Shown here: one piece after another, positions 43,918 through 49,921 of the stretch
Position numbering within the stretch: the first letter of the stretch is position 1
Layout of the letters: each line of letters opens with the position of its first letter
From: DYRB01 sp963802205
GTDB lineage: Bacteria > Pseudomonadota > Gammaproteobacteria > Chromatiales > Chromatiaceae
Length of the DNA: 49,921 nucleotides
NCBI GenBank assembly: GCA_963802205.1
Contig: CAWDHW010000012.1
Span: forward strand, 1 to 49,921
Reading direction: 5' to 3'
Notes under the pieces: model-generated
Told to the model about the DNA's origin: nothing
The model's input: the letters and a program-made list of their open reading frames with translations, nothing else
Database searches by the model: none
Translations under genes and position numbers: made by a program

Positions 43918-43936
43918 GTCGGATTAGTAATCCGAC
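43918..43936. repeat. REP-like palindrome
   Basis: GTCGGATTA-g-TAATCCGAC, a perfect 9-bp stem around one base, 36 bp after the fusA2 stop. It belongs to the GTCGGATTA repeat style found between genes of many gammaproteobacteria. It pairs with a second palindrome that the IS5 element has split (43947-43956 and 45176-45202). Confidence 0.75.
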
Positions 43937-44046
43937 GAAACCGAGCGTCGGGTTAGGGAAACACTGAAGAATTCCGCCCAAATCGAAGGGGCCAGAATGG
44001 TACAATAGCCGGGTACACACCCACCCCGCCGCGGAGCGCCCGAACC

Positions 44047-45021
44047 ATGTCCCAGCAGATCTCCTTCGCCCAAGCCGAGTACGACGCCAAGCGCAAGACC
44101 ACGCGCCGCGACCGCTTCTTGGGCGAGATGGAACGGGTGGTGCCTTGGGCGATGTTGCTGGACGTGCTGGCCCCCCACTACTACCCCCAGGCGGGCACGG
44201 GTGCGGGGCGTCCCCCGGTCGGGTTGGAGCGGATGCTGCGGATGTACTTCCTGCAGCAGTGGTTCGCGCTCGCCGACGAGGCGCTGGAGGATGCCATCTA
44301 CGACAGTCAGGCGTTTCGGGCCTTTCTTGGGATCGACCTGGGTCGGGAGTCGGTGCCCGACGCCACCACCTTGCTGCGCTTCCGCCGGCGGCTGGAAGAC
44401 AGGGGTCTGACCGGGCGCCTCTTCGAGACCGTCAAGGACCTGCTGCGCAGCCGTGGGTTGCTGCTGGAGAAGGGTACCCTGGTGGACGCCACCATCATTG
44501 CGGCCCCGTCCTCGACCAAGAACAAAGACAAGGCGCGCGACCCCGAGATGCACCAGACCCGCAAGGGCAAGCAGTACTACTTCGGGGCTAAGGCACACAT
44601 CGGGGCCGACGCCGACTCCGGGCTGGTGCACACCGTCACGGCCACCGCGGCCAACGTCGCTGACATTACCGAGACGGCGCACTTGCTCCACGGCCAAGAG
44701 ACGGAGGTGTTCGCCGATGCCGGCTACGTCGGCGCCGAGAAGCGCGAGGAACTCAAGGATCGCAAGATCAAGTGGAACATTGCCGCCAAACGCCGCACCG
44801 TCACCGGCATGGAGGAAGGGGCGCTGAAGGACCTGACCAAGACCATCGAGCACCTCAAGGCCAAGATCCGTGCCCGGGTCGAGCATCCCTTTCACATCCT
44901 CAAGAACCTGTTCGGTTATCGCAAGGTGCGCTACCAGGGCCTGAAGAAGAACGCCGCGCAGCTCGAGGTCCTGTTCGCCCTGGTCAATCTGGTCATCGCC
45001 AAGAAGGCGCTGCTCGCCTGA
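44047..45021 (+). CDS. IS5-family transposase
   Basis: 324 residues, alignable with the E. coli IS5 transposase from MSQQISFAQAEYDAKRK onward. The N-terminal helix-turn-helix region (PPVGLERMLRMYFLQQWFAL) is followed by the DDE catalytic residues: Asp in GTLVDATIIAAPSSTKN, Asp in VFADAGYVGAEKREEL and Glu in ARVEHPFHILKN. All three are intact. It lacks frameshifts, which in this window is worth noting, and its start ATG is preceded by a weak site. A strong hairpin lies 8 bp behind the stop. Confidence 0.95.
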   Translation: MSQQISFAQAEYDAKRKTTRRDRFLGEMERVVPWAMLLDVLAPHYYPQAGTGAGRPPVGLERMLRMYFLQQWFALADEALEDAIYDSQAFRAFLGIDLGRESVPDATTLLRFRRRLEDRGLTGRLFETVKDLLRSRGLLLEKGTLVDATIIAAPSSTKNKDKARDPEMHQTRKGKQYYFGAKAHIGADADSGLVHTVTATAANVADITETAHLLHGQETEVFADAGYVGAEKREELKDRKIKWNIAAKRRTVTGMEEGALKDLTKTIEHLKAKIRARVEHPFHILKNLFGYRKVRYQGLKKNAAQLEVLFALVNLVIAKKALLA

Positions 45022-45028
45022 GGCAGGG

Positions 45029-45057
45029 GAGGTCTGCCCGAAATTCGGGCAGACCTC
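45029..45057 (+). terminator. Strong hairpin behind the IS5 transposase
   Basis: GAGGTCTGCCCGA-aat-TCGGGCAGACCTC, a perfect 13-bp stem (14 with the flanking A-T) starting 8 bp after the transposase stop, followed by GAAAATCC without a proper T run. It may end the transposase transcript or shield the element from outside transcription. Confidence 0.55.
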
Positions 45058-45175
45058 GAAAATCCACCGCAATAGGCCAATTTTTCACCAAAAAAGCGAT
45101 CAAACGTCGCCCGAAACTCGAAAAATCCGACACATCGCGTGACGGGGGAAAAACGGCGGATTGATCAGCGGTTCC

Positions 45176-45202
45176 TTAGGGGCATCCTTGCCCTAACCCG
45201 AC
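45176..45202. repeat. Right half of the palindrome split by IS5
   Basis: If the IS and one TTAG copy are removed, 43947-43956 joins this segment to give GTCGGGTTAGGG-gcatccttg-CCCTAACCCGAC: a perfect 12-bp stem with a 9-base loop. The right arm is at 45191-45202. Together with the palindrome at 43918-43936 this was a two-part REP-like unit. Confidence 0.8.
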
Positions 45203-45220
45203 CTATTCACGATATCCTAA

Positions 45221-46285
45221 GGTGATTAGTGTCATGCCTCAGCCAGCCCGCGCCGTTGCTAGGCGCAGCCACTTTTCGGGCGCCGGTTGTGTCCTTGCGC
45301 AGGTATGCAGCAGGCGCCCGACCAAAGACGGGAGGTCGAACCGTCGGTTGATGCGATATTGCGCCTCGGCGAGGTAGCGGCGTGTGTACTTGCGGAACTT
45401 GAAGTGATGGTAGGTCCCACGGATTGCCGTCTTGAGGTTGGCGATGAAGGTGTTCACCCAGCGGAAGGGCTCCAGGTCGCTGGAGCGGTGCGGGGTGACG
45501 ATGATCGCGCCGTAGGTCTGCACCACCGCCGCGGCGGCGCTGAAGCTGGCCAGGCCGTCGGTGACCAACTGTACGGTCTCGCCGAGGGCGCGCCGCGCCC
45601 AGTCCTCCACGGAGCCGGCGGTGAGGTCTGCGATGGGGTCGAAGCGCACATGCCAGGGGTGGCCGTCTGCGTCGAGTTCGACGGCTGCGACGAAGGGGAC
45701 CTTGTTCTGCGAACCGCGCCCGCGCTTGCCAGGGTGCTTGCCGCCGAGGTAGGCGTCGTCAGCCACCACGACCCCGTCGAGCTGGCGCACCGCTTCGCGC
45801 TCGGCCATGGCCTCCAAGAGCTTGTGCTTGAGCCGCCAGGCGGCGCGGTAGGACACCCCAAGATGGCGCATGAGCGACAGGGCGGAGATGCAGTTCTTAT
45901 TCTGCGTGACCAGGTAGATCGCCTGGAACCAGATCGTCAGGGGCCGCTTGGAGCCATGGAACAGCGTTCCGGAGCGCAACGTCGTCTGCGCCCGACAGTG
46001 CGTGCACTGCCAGTACCGGCGTCCATCGGCCAGGAACTTGGAGTGCTCGCGCCCCCCGCACTCCGGGCAGATGAAGCCCTGAGGCCAGCGCGCCCGCTGC
46101 AACGCGGCCTCGCACTGGGCCTCCAGGCCGTACTGATCAACAAACGCGCTCAGGGACATACCGTGTTGAAACTGGATCGGGTTCTTGGACATTGCCGGGG
46201 CCTCGCCTGGGGGTGTGGCGAGGATTCTGCGCCCCAGGGTGGCTCAAACCGTGAGTCCGCTAGCTGAGCCACGACGCTAATCACC
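45221..46285 (-). mobile_element. IS1595-family element
   Basis: 1065 bp between the left repeat GGTGATTAGTGTCATGCCTC at 45221 and the right repeat, whose reverse complement is GGTGATTAGCGTCGTGGCTC, ending at 46285. The match continues as AGC(C/T)AGC, about 27 bp with four mismatches. The 8 bases outside each end (TATCCTAA and ATGATGAA) differ, so no target duplication is left; a rearrangement after insertion, perhaps deletion of the original flank, is likely. Confidence 0.88.
45239..46192 (-). CDS. IS1595-family transposase
   Basis: 317 residues. An N-terminal zinc ribbon (CPECGGREHSKFL ... WQCTHCRAQT) precedes the catalytic domain, as in the IS1595 (ISXO2) family. Catalytic acids are in VVVADDAYLGGKHPG and LVTDGLASF; the third position is in WVNTFIANLKTAIRGTYHH, giving the DDN(K)H form and not DDE. 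It is intact and should be able to act on its 27-bp ends. Confidence 0.93.
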   Translation of the reverse strand: MSKNPIQFQHGMSLSAFVDQYGLEAQCEAALQRARWPQGFICPECGGREHSKFLADGRRYWQCTHCRAQTTLRSGTLFHGSKRPLTIWFQAIYLVTQNKNCISALSLMRHLGVSYRAAWRLKHKLLEAMAEREAVRQLDGVVVADDAYLGGKHPGKRGRGSQNKVPFVAAVELDADGHPWHVRFDPIADLTAGSVEDWARRALGETVQLVTDGLASFSAAAAVVQTYGAIIVTPHRSSDLEPFRWVNTFIANLKTAIRGTYHHFKFRKYTRRYLAEAQYRINRRFDLPSLVGRLLHTCARTQPAPEKWLRLATARAG

Positions 46286-46547
46286 ATGATGAATGAAAAG
46301 GCCGTGTGCGGCTATTGCATAATGCCGCGCATTCAGGCCGGAAGTCATGGCCCCATTGGAAATAGGCCGCCGCACACAAGTCGGAAGCGATCCTGAAAAC
46401 AGCGGGTTGCGAGCGTCGCTTTGTCGGCGTATAGTGATAAATCTCAATATGAAATCAGACAGTTACGCAGCGGCGATTGAGGGTGCTCCGCCGCAAAGAT
46501 GTGTGTATCGAGACACCCCTACCCCGTCCGCCGATACCCTGGGCGAG
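46286..46547. other. 262-bp orphan segment between two insertion sequences
   Basis: No gene recognised. Part of it (about 46430-46470) is clearly richer in A and T than the rest of the window. It contains GTGTATCGAGACAC near 46503, a short inverted repeat. It does not match the DNA on the other side of the IS30 (rtcB/aceK), so at least one neighbour has been lost here. Confidence 0.4.
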
Positions 46548-47612
46548 TTCCAAAATGAAGTGCAACACCCGGACCTAGGCTGTAGGTAGGAGGTGTGCAC
46601 ATGAGAACGCGGTACAGACAGTTGACGGCGGACGACCGCAACAGGATCCAGATCGGTCTGAACGAGGGGCTGAGCCGGCGCGAGATAGCGCGCGGTCTTG
46701 GCCGTTGGCCGAGCGCGGTGAGTCGGGAGATTGCCCGCAACCGGGTGGGCGTGACCTACGACGCGGTGAGTGCTGGGCAGCGCACGCGGAGCCGGTGCCG
46801 GCGCGGTCGGCGCAAGCTGGTGGTGGGCACGGCGCTGTTGCAGGAGGTCCACACGGGCCTGTTGGGTGGCTGGTCCCCGGAGCAGATCGCGGGCAGACTC
46901 AAGCAGATGCACCCGGACGAACCGACCGAGCGAGTCTCCCATGAGACCATCTACAGCTACATCTACGCGCAGCCGCGCGGGGAGTTGCGCAAGACGTTAA
47001 TCGCGGCCTTGCGCCAGGCGCACAAAAAGCGCCTGGCGCGCTCCCGAGGCACGGATCGGCGCGGACATTTGCGCGACATGGTCTCGATCCACACGCGGCC
47101 CGCAGAGGCCCTGGGACGGCAGGTAGCGGGGCATTGGGAGGGGGACCTCATCAAGGGCGCAGGCAATGCCAGCGCGGTCGGGACCCTGGTCGAACGCAAG
47201 AGCCGCTACGTCCTCCTGGCCAAGATGGACGGTACCGACGCCGAGGCGGCGCTGGAGGGCTTTACGCGCCGCATGCGGACCCTGCCGGCCGCTGTGCGTA
47301 AGACCCTGACCTACGACCAGGGCAAGGAAATGGCGCACCACCAAGCGCTCGCGCGCCGCCTCAACATTCGGGTGTACTTCGCCGACCCTCATAGCCCTTG
47401 GCAGCGCCCCTCCAACGAGAATGCCAACGGCCTGATCCGCCAGTACCTGCCCAAGGGGATGGACCTCTCCGGCGTCTCCCAGCGGCGCCTAACCCAGATC
47501 GCCACGGCACTCAACACGCGCCCAAGAAAATGCCTCGGCTTTATGACACCGGAGGAAGTCATGTCGCAAGAAATCAATCAGTTAAACTCTTGCGTTGCAC
47601 TTCAAACTTGAA
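46548..47612 (+). mobile_element. IS30-family element
   Basis: About 1065 bp. The left end TTCCAAAATGAAGTGCAAC at 46548-46566 and the reverse complement of the right end, TTCAAGTTTGAAGTGCAAC at 47594-47612, share 15 of 19 bases, including the core TGAAGTGCAAC. The transposase stop lies inside the right repeat. I find no 2-3 bp target duplication, so exact ends are uncertain by a few bases. Confidence 0.85.
46601..47611 (+). CDS. IS30-family transposase
   Basis: 336 residues from ATG 46601; GTG 46595 is an alternative with GTAGGAGG close in front. It has two N-terminal helix-turn-helix regions (LTADDRNRIQIGLNEGLSRR and WSPEQIAGRLKQMHPDEP) and a DDE domain with Asp in AGHWEGDLIKGAG, Asp in LTYDQGKEMAHH and Glu in RPSNENANGLIRQYLPKGMD. 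The end LNTRPRKCLGFMTPEEV is the usual IS30 tail. Intact. Confidence 0.94.
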   Translation: MRTRYRQLTADDRNRIQIGLNEGLSRREIARGLGRWPSAVSREIARNRVGVTYDAVSAGQRTRSRCRRGRRKLVVGTALLQEVHTGLLGGWSPEQIAGRLKQMHPDEPTERVSHETIYSYIYAQPRGELRKTLIAALRQAHKKRLARSRGTDRRGHLRDMVSIHTRPAEALGRQVAGHWEGDLIKGAGNASAVGTLVERKSRYVLLAKMDGTDAEAALEGFTRRMRTLPAAVRKTLTYDQGKEMAHHQALARRLNIRVYFADPHSPWQRPSNENANGLIRQYLPKGMDLSGVSQRRLTQIATALNTRPRKCLGFMTPEEVMSQEINQLNSCVALQT

Positions 47613-47656
47613 ACCGCCCCTTGAAGCTGACGCCGGCGGGCGGGTAAACCGCAGGC

Positions 47657-47838
47657 TCACCGCTGAGGGAAGCGCCGCTCCAGCGGGTAGGGGAAGACAT
47701 CTTCCAGGTATCCAGCACGGATGTTGGCCTGTCGTTCCCGCCACCAAGCCGGATCGAGCAGGTCCCTGTGATGGGCGCGGAAGGCTCACCGGATGCGCGG
47801 GTCGTTGAGCAGGAAGGTCGCGAATTCCTCCGAGTGCG
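47657..47838 (-). pseudogene. aceK: aceK 3' remnant fused to rtcB
   Basis: About 60 codons on the minus strand read SEEFATFLLNDPRIR, a stop at 47786-47788, then AFRAHHRDLLDPAWWRERQ, NIRAGYLEDVFPYPLERRF and a TGA at 47657-47659. This matches the C-terminal end of isocitrate dehydrogenase kinase/phosphatase (E. coli: EEFRHWLCADPRIG, HADLFRADYWR, REGHVEDVYAY). The internal TGA can be explained by CGA to TGA. The other ~500 codons of aceK are missing. It begins directly in frame behind the rtcB fragment, so a deletion joined the two genes. Confidence 0.75.
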
Positions 47839-48502
47839 CACTGCCCTCCGGGAGGTAGGCGAGGTCGCGGTCGGGTAACTGGATCATCCAGCGCTCCATA
47901 TCGCGGCGTGCCAGGTCGATGAAGTAGTGGCCGATGGCGTTGCCGATGCCCCGGCTGCCCGAATGCAGCATTACCCATACCTGGCCTGCCTCGTCCAGGC
48001 ACACCTCGATGAAGTGATTGCCCCCGCCCAAGGTGCCCATCTGGTTGACCCAGTTGGAAAAGCGCCCGAAGGCCTTGAGCAGGTGAGGGTGACGGCCAGT
48101 CATCTTGGCGAGCTTGGCGGCGAAGGGCCGGGCGGCGTCCACCAGGGCGCGGTCGTCCCTGTGCTGGGCGCGGCCGACGGGCACGTCGCGACTGATCTGG
48201 TCGAAAACCCGCTTCAGGGACTTCTCATCGATGTCGTTCGTGCTGAGCGAGGTGCGCACCGCCGCCATGCCGCAGCCGATGTCCACCCCCACGGCGGCCG
48301 GGATGATCGCCTTGTGGGTGGCGATGACGCTGCCGATGGTGGCCCCGATGCCGCCGTGGACATCCGGCATGGCGGCCACATGGCGATGGATAAAGGGCAG
48401 TTTGGACAGGTTGACCAATTGCGCCCGGGCGAACGCATCCAGGTCGTCGGTCCAGACCTTGACCGGTCTTACCCCCTCGGTAATCACTTGCTTGATGGGC
48501 AC
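47786..48502 (-). pseudogene. rtcB: rtcB 5' fragment (RNA 3'-phosphate ligase), truncated and fused
   Basis: 238 codons from GTG 48502, with AGAGGAAA as ribosome binding site. The first ~220 are RtcB: HRHVAAMPDVHGGIGATIG, VGVDIGCGMAA (metal-binding Asp74 and Cys77), GTLGGGNHFIEV and LHSGSRGIGN. RtcB joins 2',3'-cyclic-phosphate or 3'-phosphate RNA ends to 5'-OH ends using GTP. After DLAYLPEGSA the sequence becomes AceK-like and stops. The C-terminal half, with the histidine that takes GMP, is missing, so the ligase cannot work. No RtcA or RtcR gene is nearby. Confidence 0.88.
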
Positions 48503-48739
48503 GGTTTCCTCTTCCTATGGCGCGCGGCCCTGCCGATAAAAGGGGTGGCGGCGACCTGCGGATCGGAACAGCCGCTCCAGGCGCGGCAGGGGGCGCAATG
48601 GTGCGTCCAGGGCAGTCATCAGTCATCGACGGCCGACTGCTGCCGTCGAATCGCCATGACCCCACCCAACCCGGCCATCGCCGGGGGCCGGCCCCGCTGT
48701 TAAGATCGGGCGCCCCAATACCACCCACGGAGTCCGCAC

Positions 48740-49229
48740 ATGTCCCGCCCCCAGCGCCTTGCCAGATCCCTGGCCCTTTCGTTCGCCTTGGCCACAGTCC
48801 TGGCCCTGCCCAAGGCCCAGGCCGGCAACGGCTATGCCGTCCACGAGCACCAGTAGCTCCTTTGGCGATGTCATGGAGGGGCTCCAGTCCGCCATTCAGG
48901 AGCGTGGCATGTACATCAATAATATCATGCACATGGGCGAGATGCTGGAGCGTACCGGCCGTGATCTGGGGTTGGGCGAACCGATTTACCTCAAGGCCGA
49001 GTCCATCGAGTTCTGTAGCGCCGGCCTGTCTCACAGGATGACCCACGAGAACCCGGCACGGGTGGTCAACTGCCCCTTCATCGTGGCGGCCTATGTCCTG
49101 GCGAAGGAGCCCGGCAAGACGTATGTGGTCTACCGCGAGATCCCACGGGACCAGATCGAGGCCAGCCAGGTCATGGCGGAGGTGGCGGAGAACCTCAAGG
49201 GGATTGCCGAGACGGGCGCCTCCTGGTGA
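48740..49229 (+). pseudogene. DUF302 exported protein with one apparent frameshift
   Basis: ATG 48740 opens a Sec signal (MSRPQRLARSLALSFALATV, cut after KAQA) and GNGYAVHE, then a TAG. Removing one base near 48850 (in gagcacc) joins it to SSSFGDVMEGLQSAIQERGM and the rest of a DUF302 domain (YINNIMHMGEMLERTG, IYLKAESIEFCSAGLSH, NPARVVNCPF, VYREIPRDQIEA). The restored protein has 162 residues. DUF302 proteins are common in sulfur-oxidising bacteria; their function is not settled. Its TGA overlaps the GTG of the next gene. Confidence 0.82.
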
Positions 49230-49921
49230 CCAGGATCGCCCGCCTGGGACCCTCCTGCCTGCTCGTCCTCGCCTGCACGCTCGGCTGGCTGGCCCCGTCC
49301 CGGGCGGCCTGCATCGAGGGGCAAGGGCTCACCCTGCTGCATTTCAACGACTTTCACGGCCAACTCGAGCCCTATCCAGACCCCCAGACCCAGGCTGAGG
49401 TGGGGGGTATAGCCCGCCTGGCGGCGGCAGTCGCCGCGGTGCGCGCCGAGGACCCGGCACGGCCCGTGGTCCTGTTGTTCGCCGGGGACCTGCTCCAGGG
49501 CACCGTCACCTCCAGCCTCTTCCTGGGTATCCCGGACCTGGCCCTGTTCGAGCGCATGGGGGTCGATGCCGCCGTCATGGGCAATCACGAGCTCGACTAT
49601 GGACAGGAGGTATTTCTCCACATCGCCGCTCTGTCGGCCTTCCCCTGGCTGACCGCCAACGTCGAGACCCACCCGGACCCGCTGCCGGTCAAGCCGGCCG
49701 TCATCCTGGCCAAGCCAGGCGGGCCGAGGGTGGCGGTGCTGGGGTTGACCACCCCGGAGCTGACCACCGCGACACACCCACGCAATATCTACGGGGTCAG
49801 CGTCGAGGAGCCCGTCGCCGCCGCCCGCCGCCTGGTCCCGGGCCTCGAGGCCGAGGCCGATCTGGTGGTGGTCCTTTCCCATATGGGCATAGCGGATGAT
49901 CGTCGCCTGGCCGCCGAGGTC
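49226..49921 (+). CDS. Exported 5'-nucleotidase / metallophosphatase, cut by the window end
   Basis: 232 codons up to the window edge. GTG 49226 overlaps the DUF302 stop (GTGA). A Sec signal (IARLGPSCLLVLACTLGWLA) is followed by the two-metal phosphatase domain of the UshA/5'-nucleotidase family: LLHFNDFHGQLEP with the Asp and His ligands, FAGDLLQGT, the GNHELDYG signature and VVLSHMG. The C-terminal nucleotide-binding domain lies outside. UshA-like activity on periplasmic nucleotides is likely; SoxB belongs to the same superfamily, but no sox genes are visible here. Confidence 0.9.
   Translation, partial: MTRIARLGPSCLLVLACTLGWLAPSRAACIEGQGLTLLHFNDFHGQLEPYPDPQTQAEVGGIARLAAAVAAVRAEDPARPVVLLFAGDLLQGTVTSSLFLGIPDLALFERMGVDAAVMGNHELDYGQEVFLHIAALSAFPWLTANVETHPDPLPVKPAVILAKPGGPRVAVLGLTTPELTTATHPRNIYGVSVEEPVAAARRLVPGLEAEADLVVVLSHMGIADDRRLAAEV

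Larger units (their letters stand above)
43957..45175 (+). mobile_element. Complete IS5-family element with TTAG target duplication
   Basis: 1219 bp. The left end GGAAACACTGAAGAATTCC at 43957 and the reverse complement of the right end, GGAACCGCTGATCAATCC ending at 45175, form imperfect inverted repeats of about 22 bp. TTAG flanks both ends (43953-43956 and 45176-45179), a 4-bp duplication fitting the YTAR target of the IS5 group. The transposase is full length, so the element may be active. It sits inside a REP-like palindrome. Confidence 0.92.

Noticed and set aside
45213..46293. Target duplication for the IS1595 element
   Set aside because: The 8 bases on the two sides differ; the element ends are supported only by their inverted repeats.
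47780..47850. Programmed recoding or a natural hybrid RtcB-AceK enzyme
   Set aside because: RtcB lacks its catalytic half and AceK lacks its kinase domain and has an inner stop, so a working product is not plausible.
1..49921. CRISPR array or prophage
   Set aside because: No regularly spaced direct repeats, cas genes, or phage structural or integrase genes were seen.

Overview
The window is a 49.9-kb high-GC chromosomal segment from a gammaproteobacterium. Protein resemblances (sucAB, typA, pilG, arfB, a DUF2058 protein, ycbL, xthA close to their Escherichia/Pseudomonas counterparts), the REP-like GTCGGATTA...TAATCCGAC repeat and the mix of IS5, IS1595 and IS30 elements suggest a Chromatiales-like purple or colourless sulfur bacterium. 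That placement is an inference from style, not from a marker gene.

Layout. 1-4.5 kb: an AttEFGH-type operon (ABC ATPase, fused FtsX-like permease with two frameshifts, AttH/CrtC-fold secreted protein), then a multi-spanning transporter. 6.4-10.5 kb: sucA-sucB on the minus strand, then tRNA-Arg(CCT). 11.4-16.1 kb: pilG followed by the broken remains of a ChpA/PilL-type chemosensory kinase that has lost its CheW and receiver end. 16.7-23.3 kb: xthA, a small exported protein, the typA-pip-dtd operon, a cold-shock gene and a NamZ/DUF1343 gene. 23.4-33.6 kb: a dioxygenase-arfB pair, a universal stress protein, a large DUF349 protein, an unknown proline-rich protein, a YcbL-type hydrolase, Skp, a DUF2058 protein, a NYN-LOTUS protein and TatD. 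33.6-36 kb: two exported proteins (MRJP-like and metallo-beta-lactamase fold).

36.1-41.6 kb is the most interesting part: a tightly coupled minus-strand operon encoding an 837-residue helical-repeat protein, a minimal J protein whose HPD motif reads PPD, a GrpE (one frameshift), a short Hsp70 and a small zinc-ribbon protein. It looks like a complete private Hsp70 machine with its own J partner, exchange factor and probable substrate adaptor. It is divergent from a non-canonical EF-G (FusA2 type).

43.9-48.5 kb is a degraded hot spot. An IS5 element has a clear TTAG target duplication inside a REP-like palindrome; an IS1595 and an IS30 element follow; then comes a deletion scar that fuses the first half of rtcB to the last ~60 codons of aceK. 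The window ends in a frameshifted DUF302 gene and the start of an exported 5'-nucleotidase.

Five genes carry apparent frameshifts or contain them twice (permease twice, chemosensory kinase, grpE, DUF302), and every one is a net single-base insertion. This bias raises the possibility of sequence errors, so these genes are called broken with reserve.
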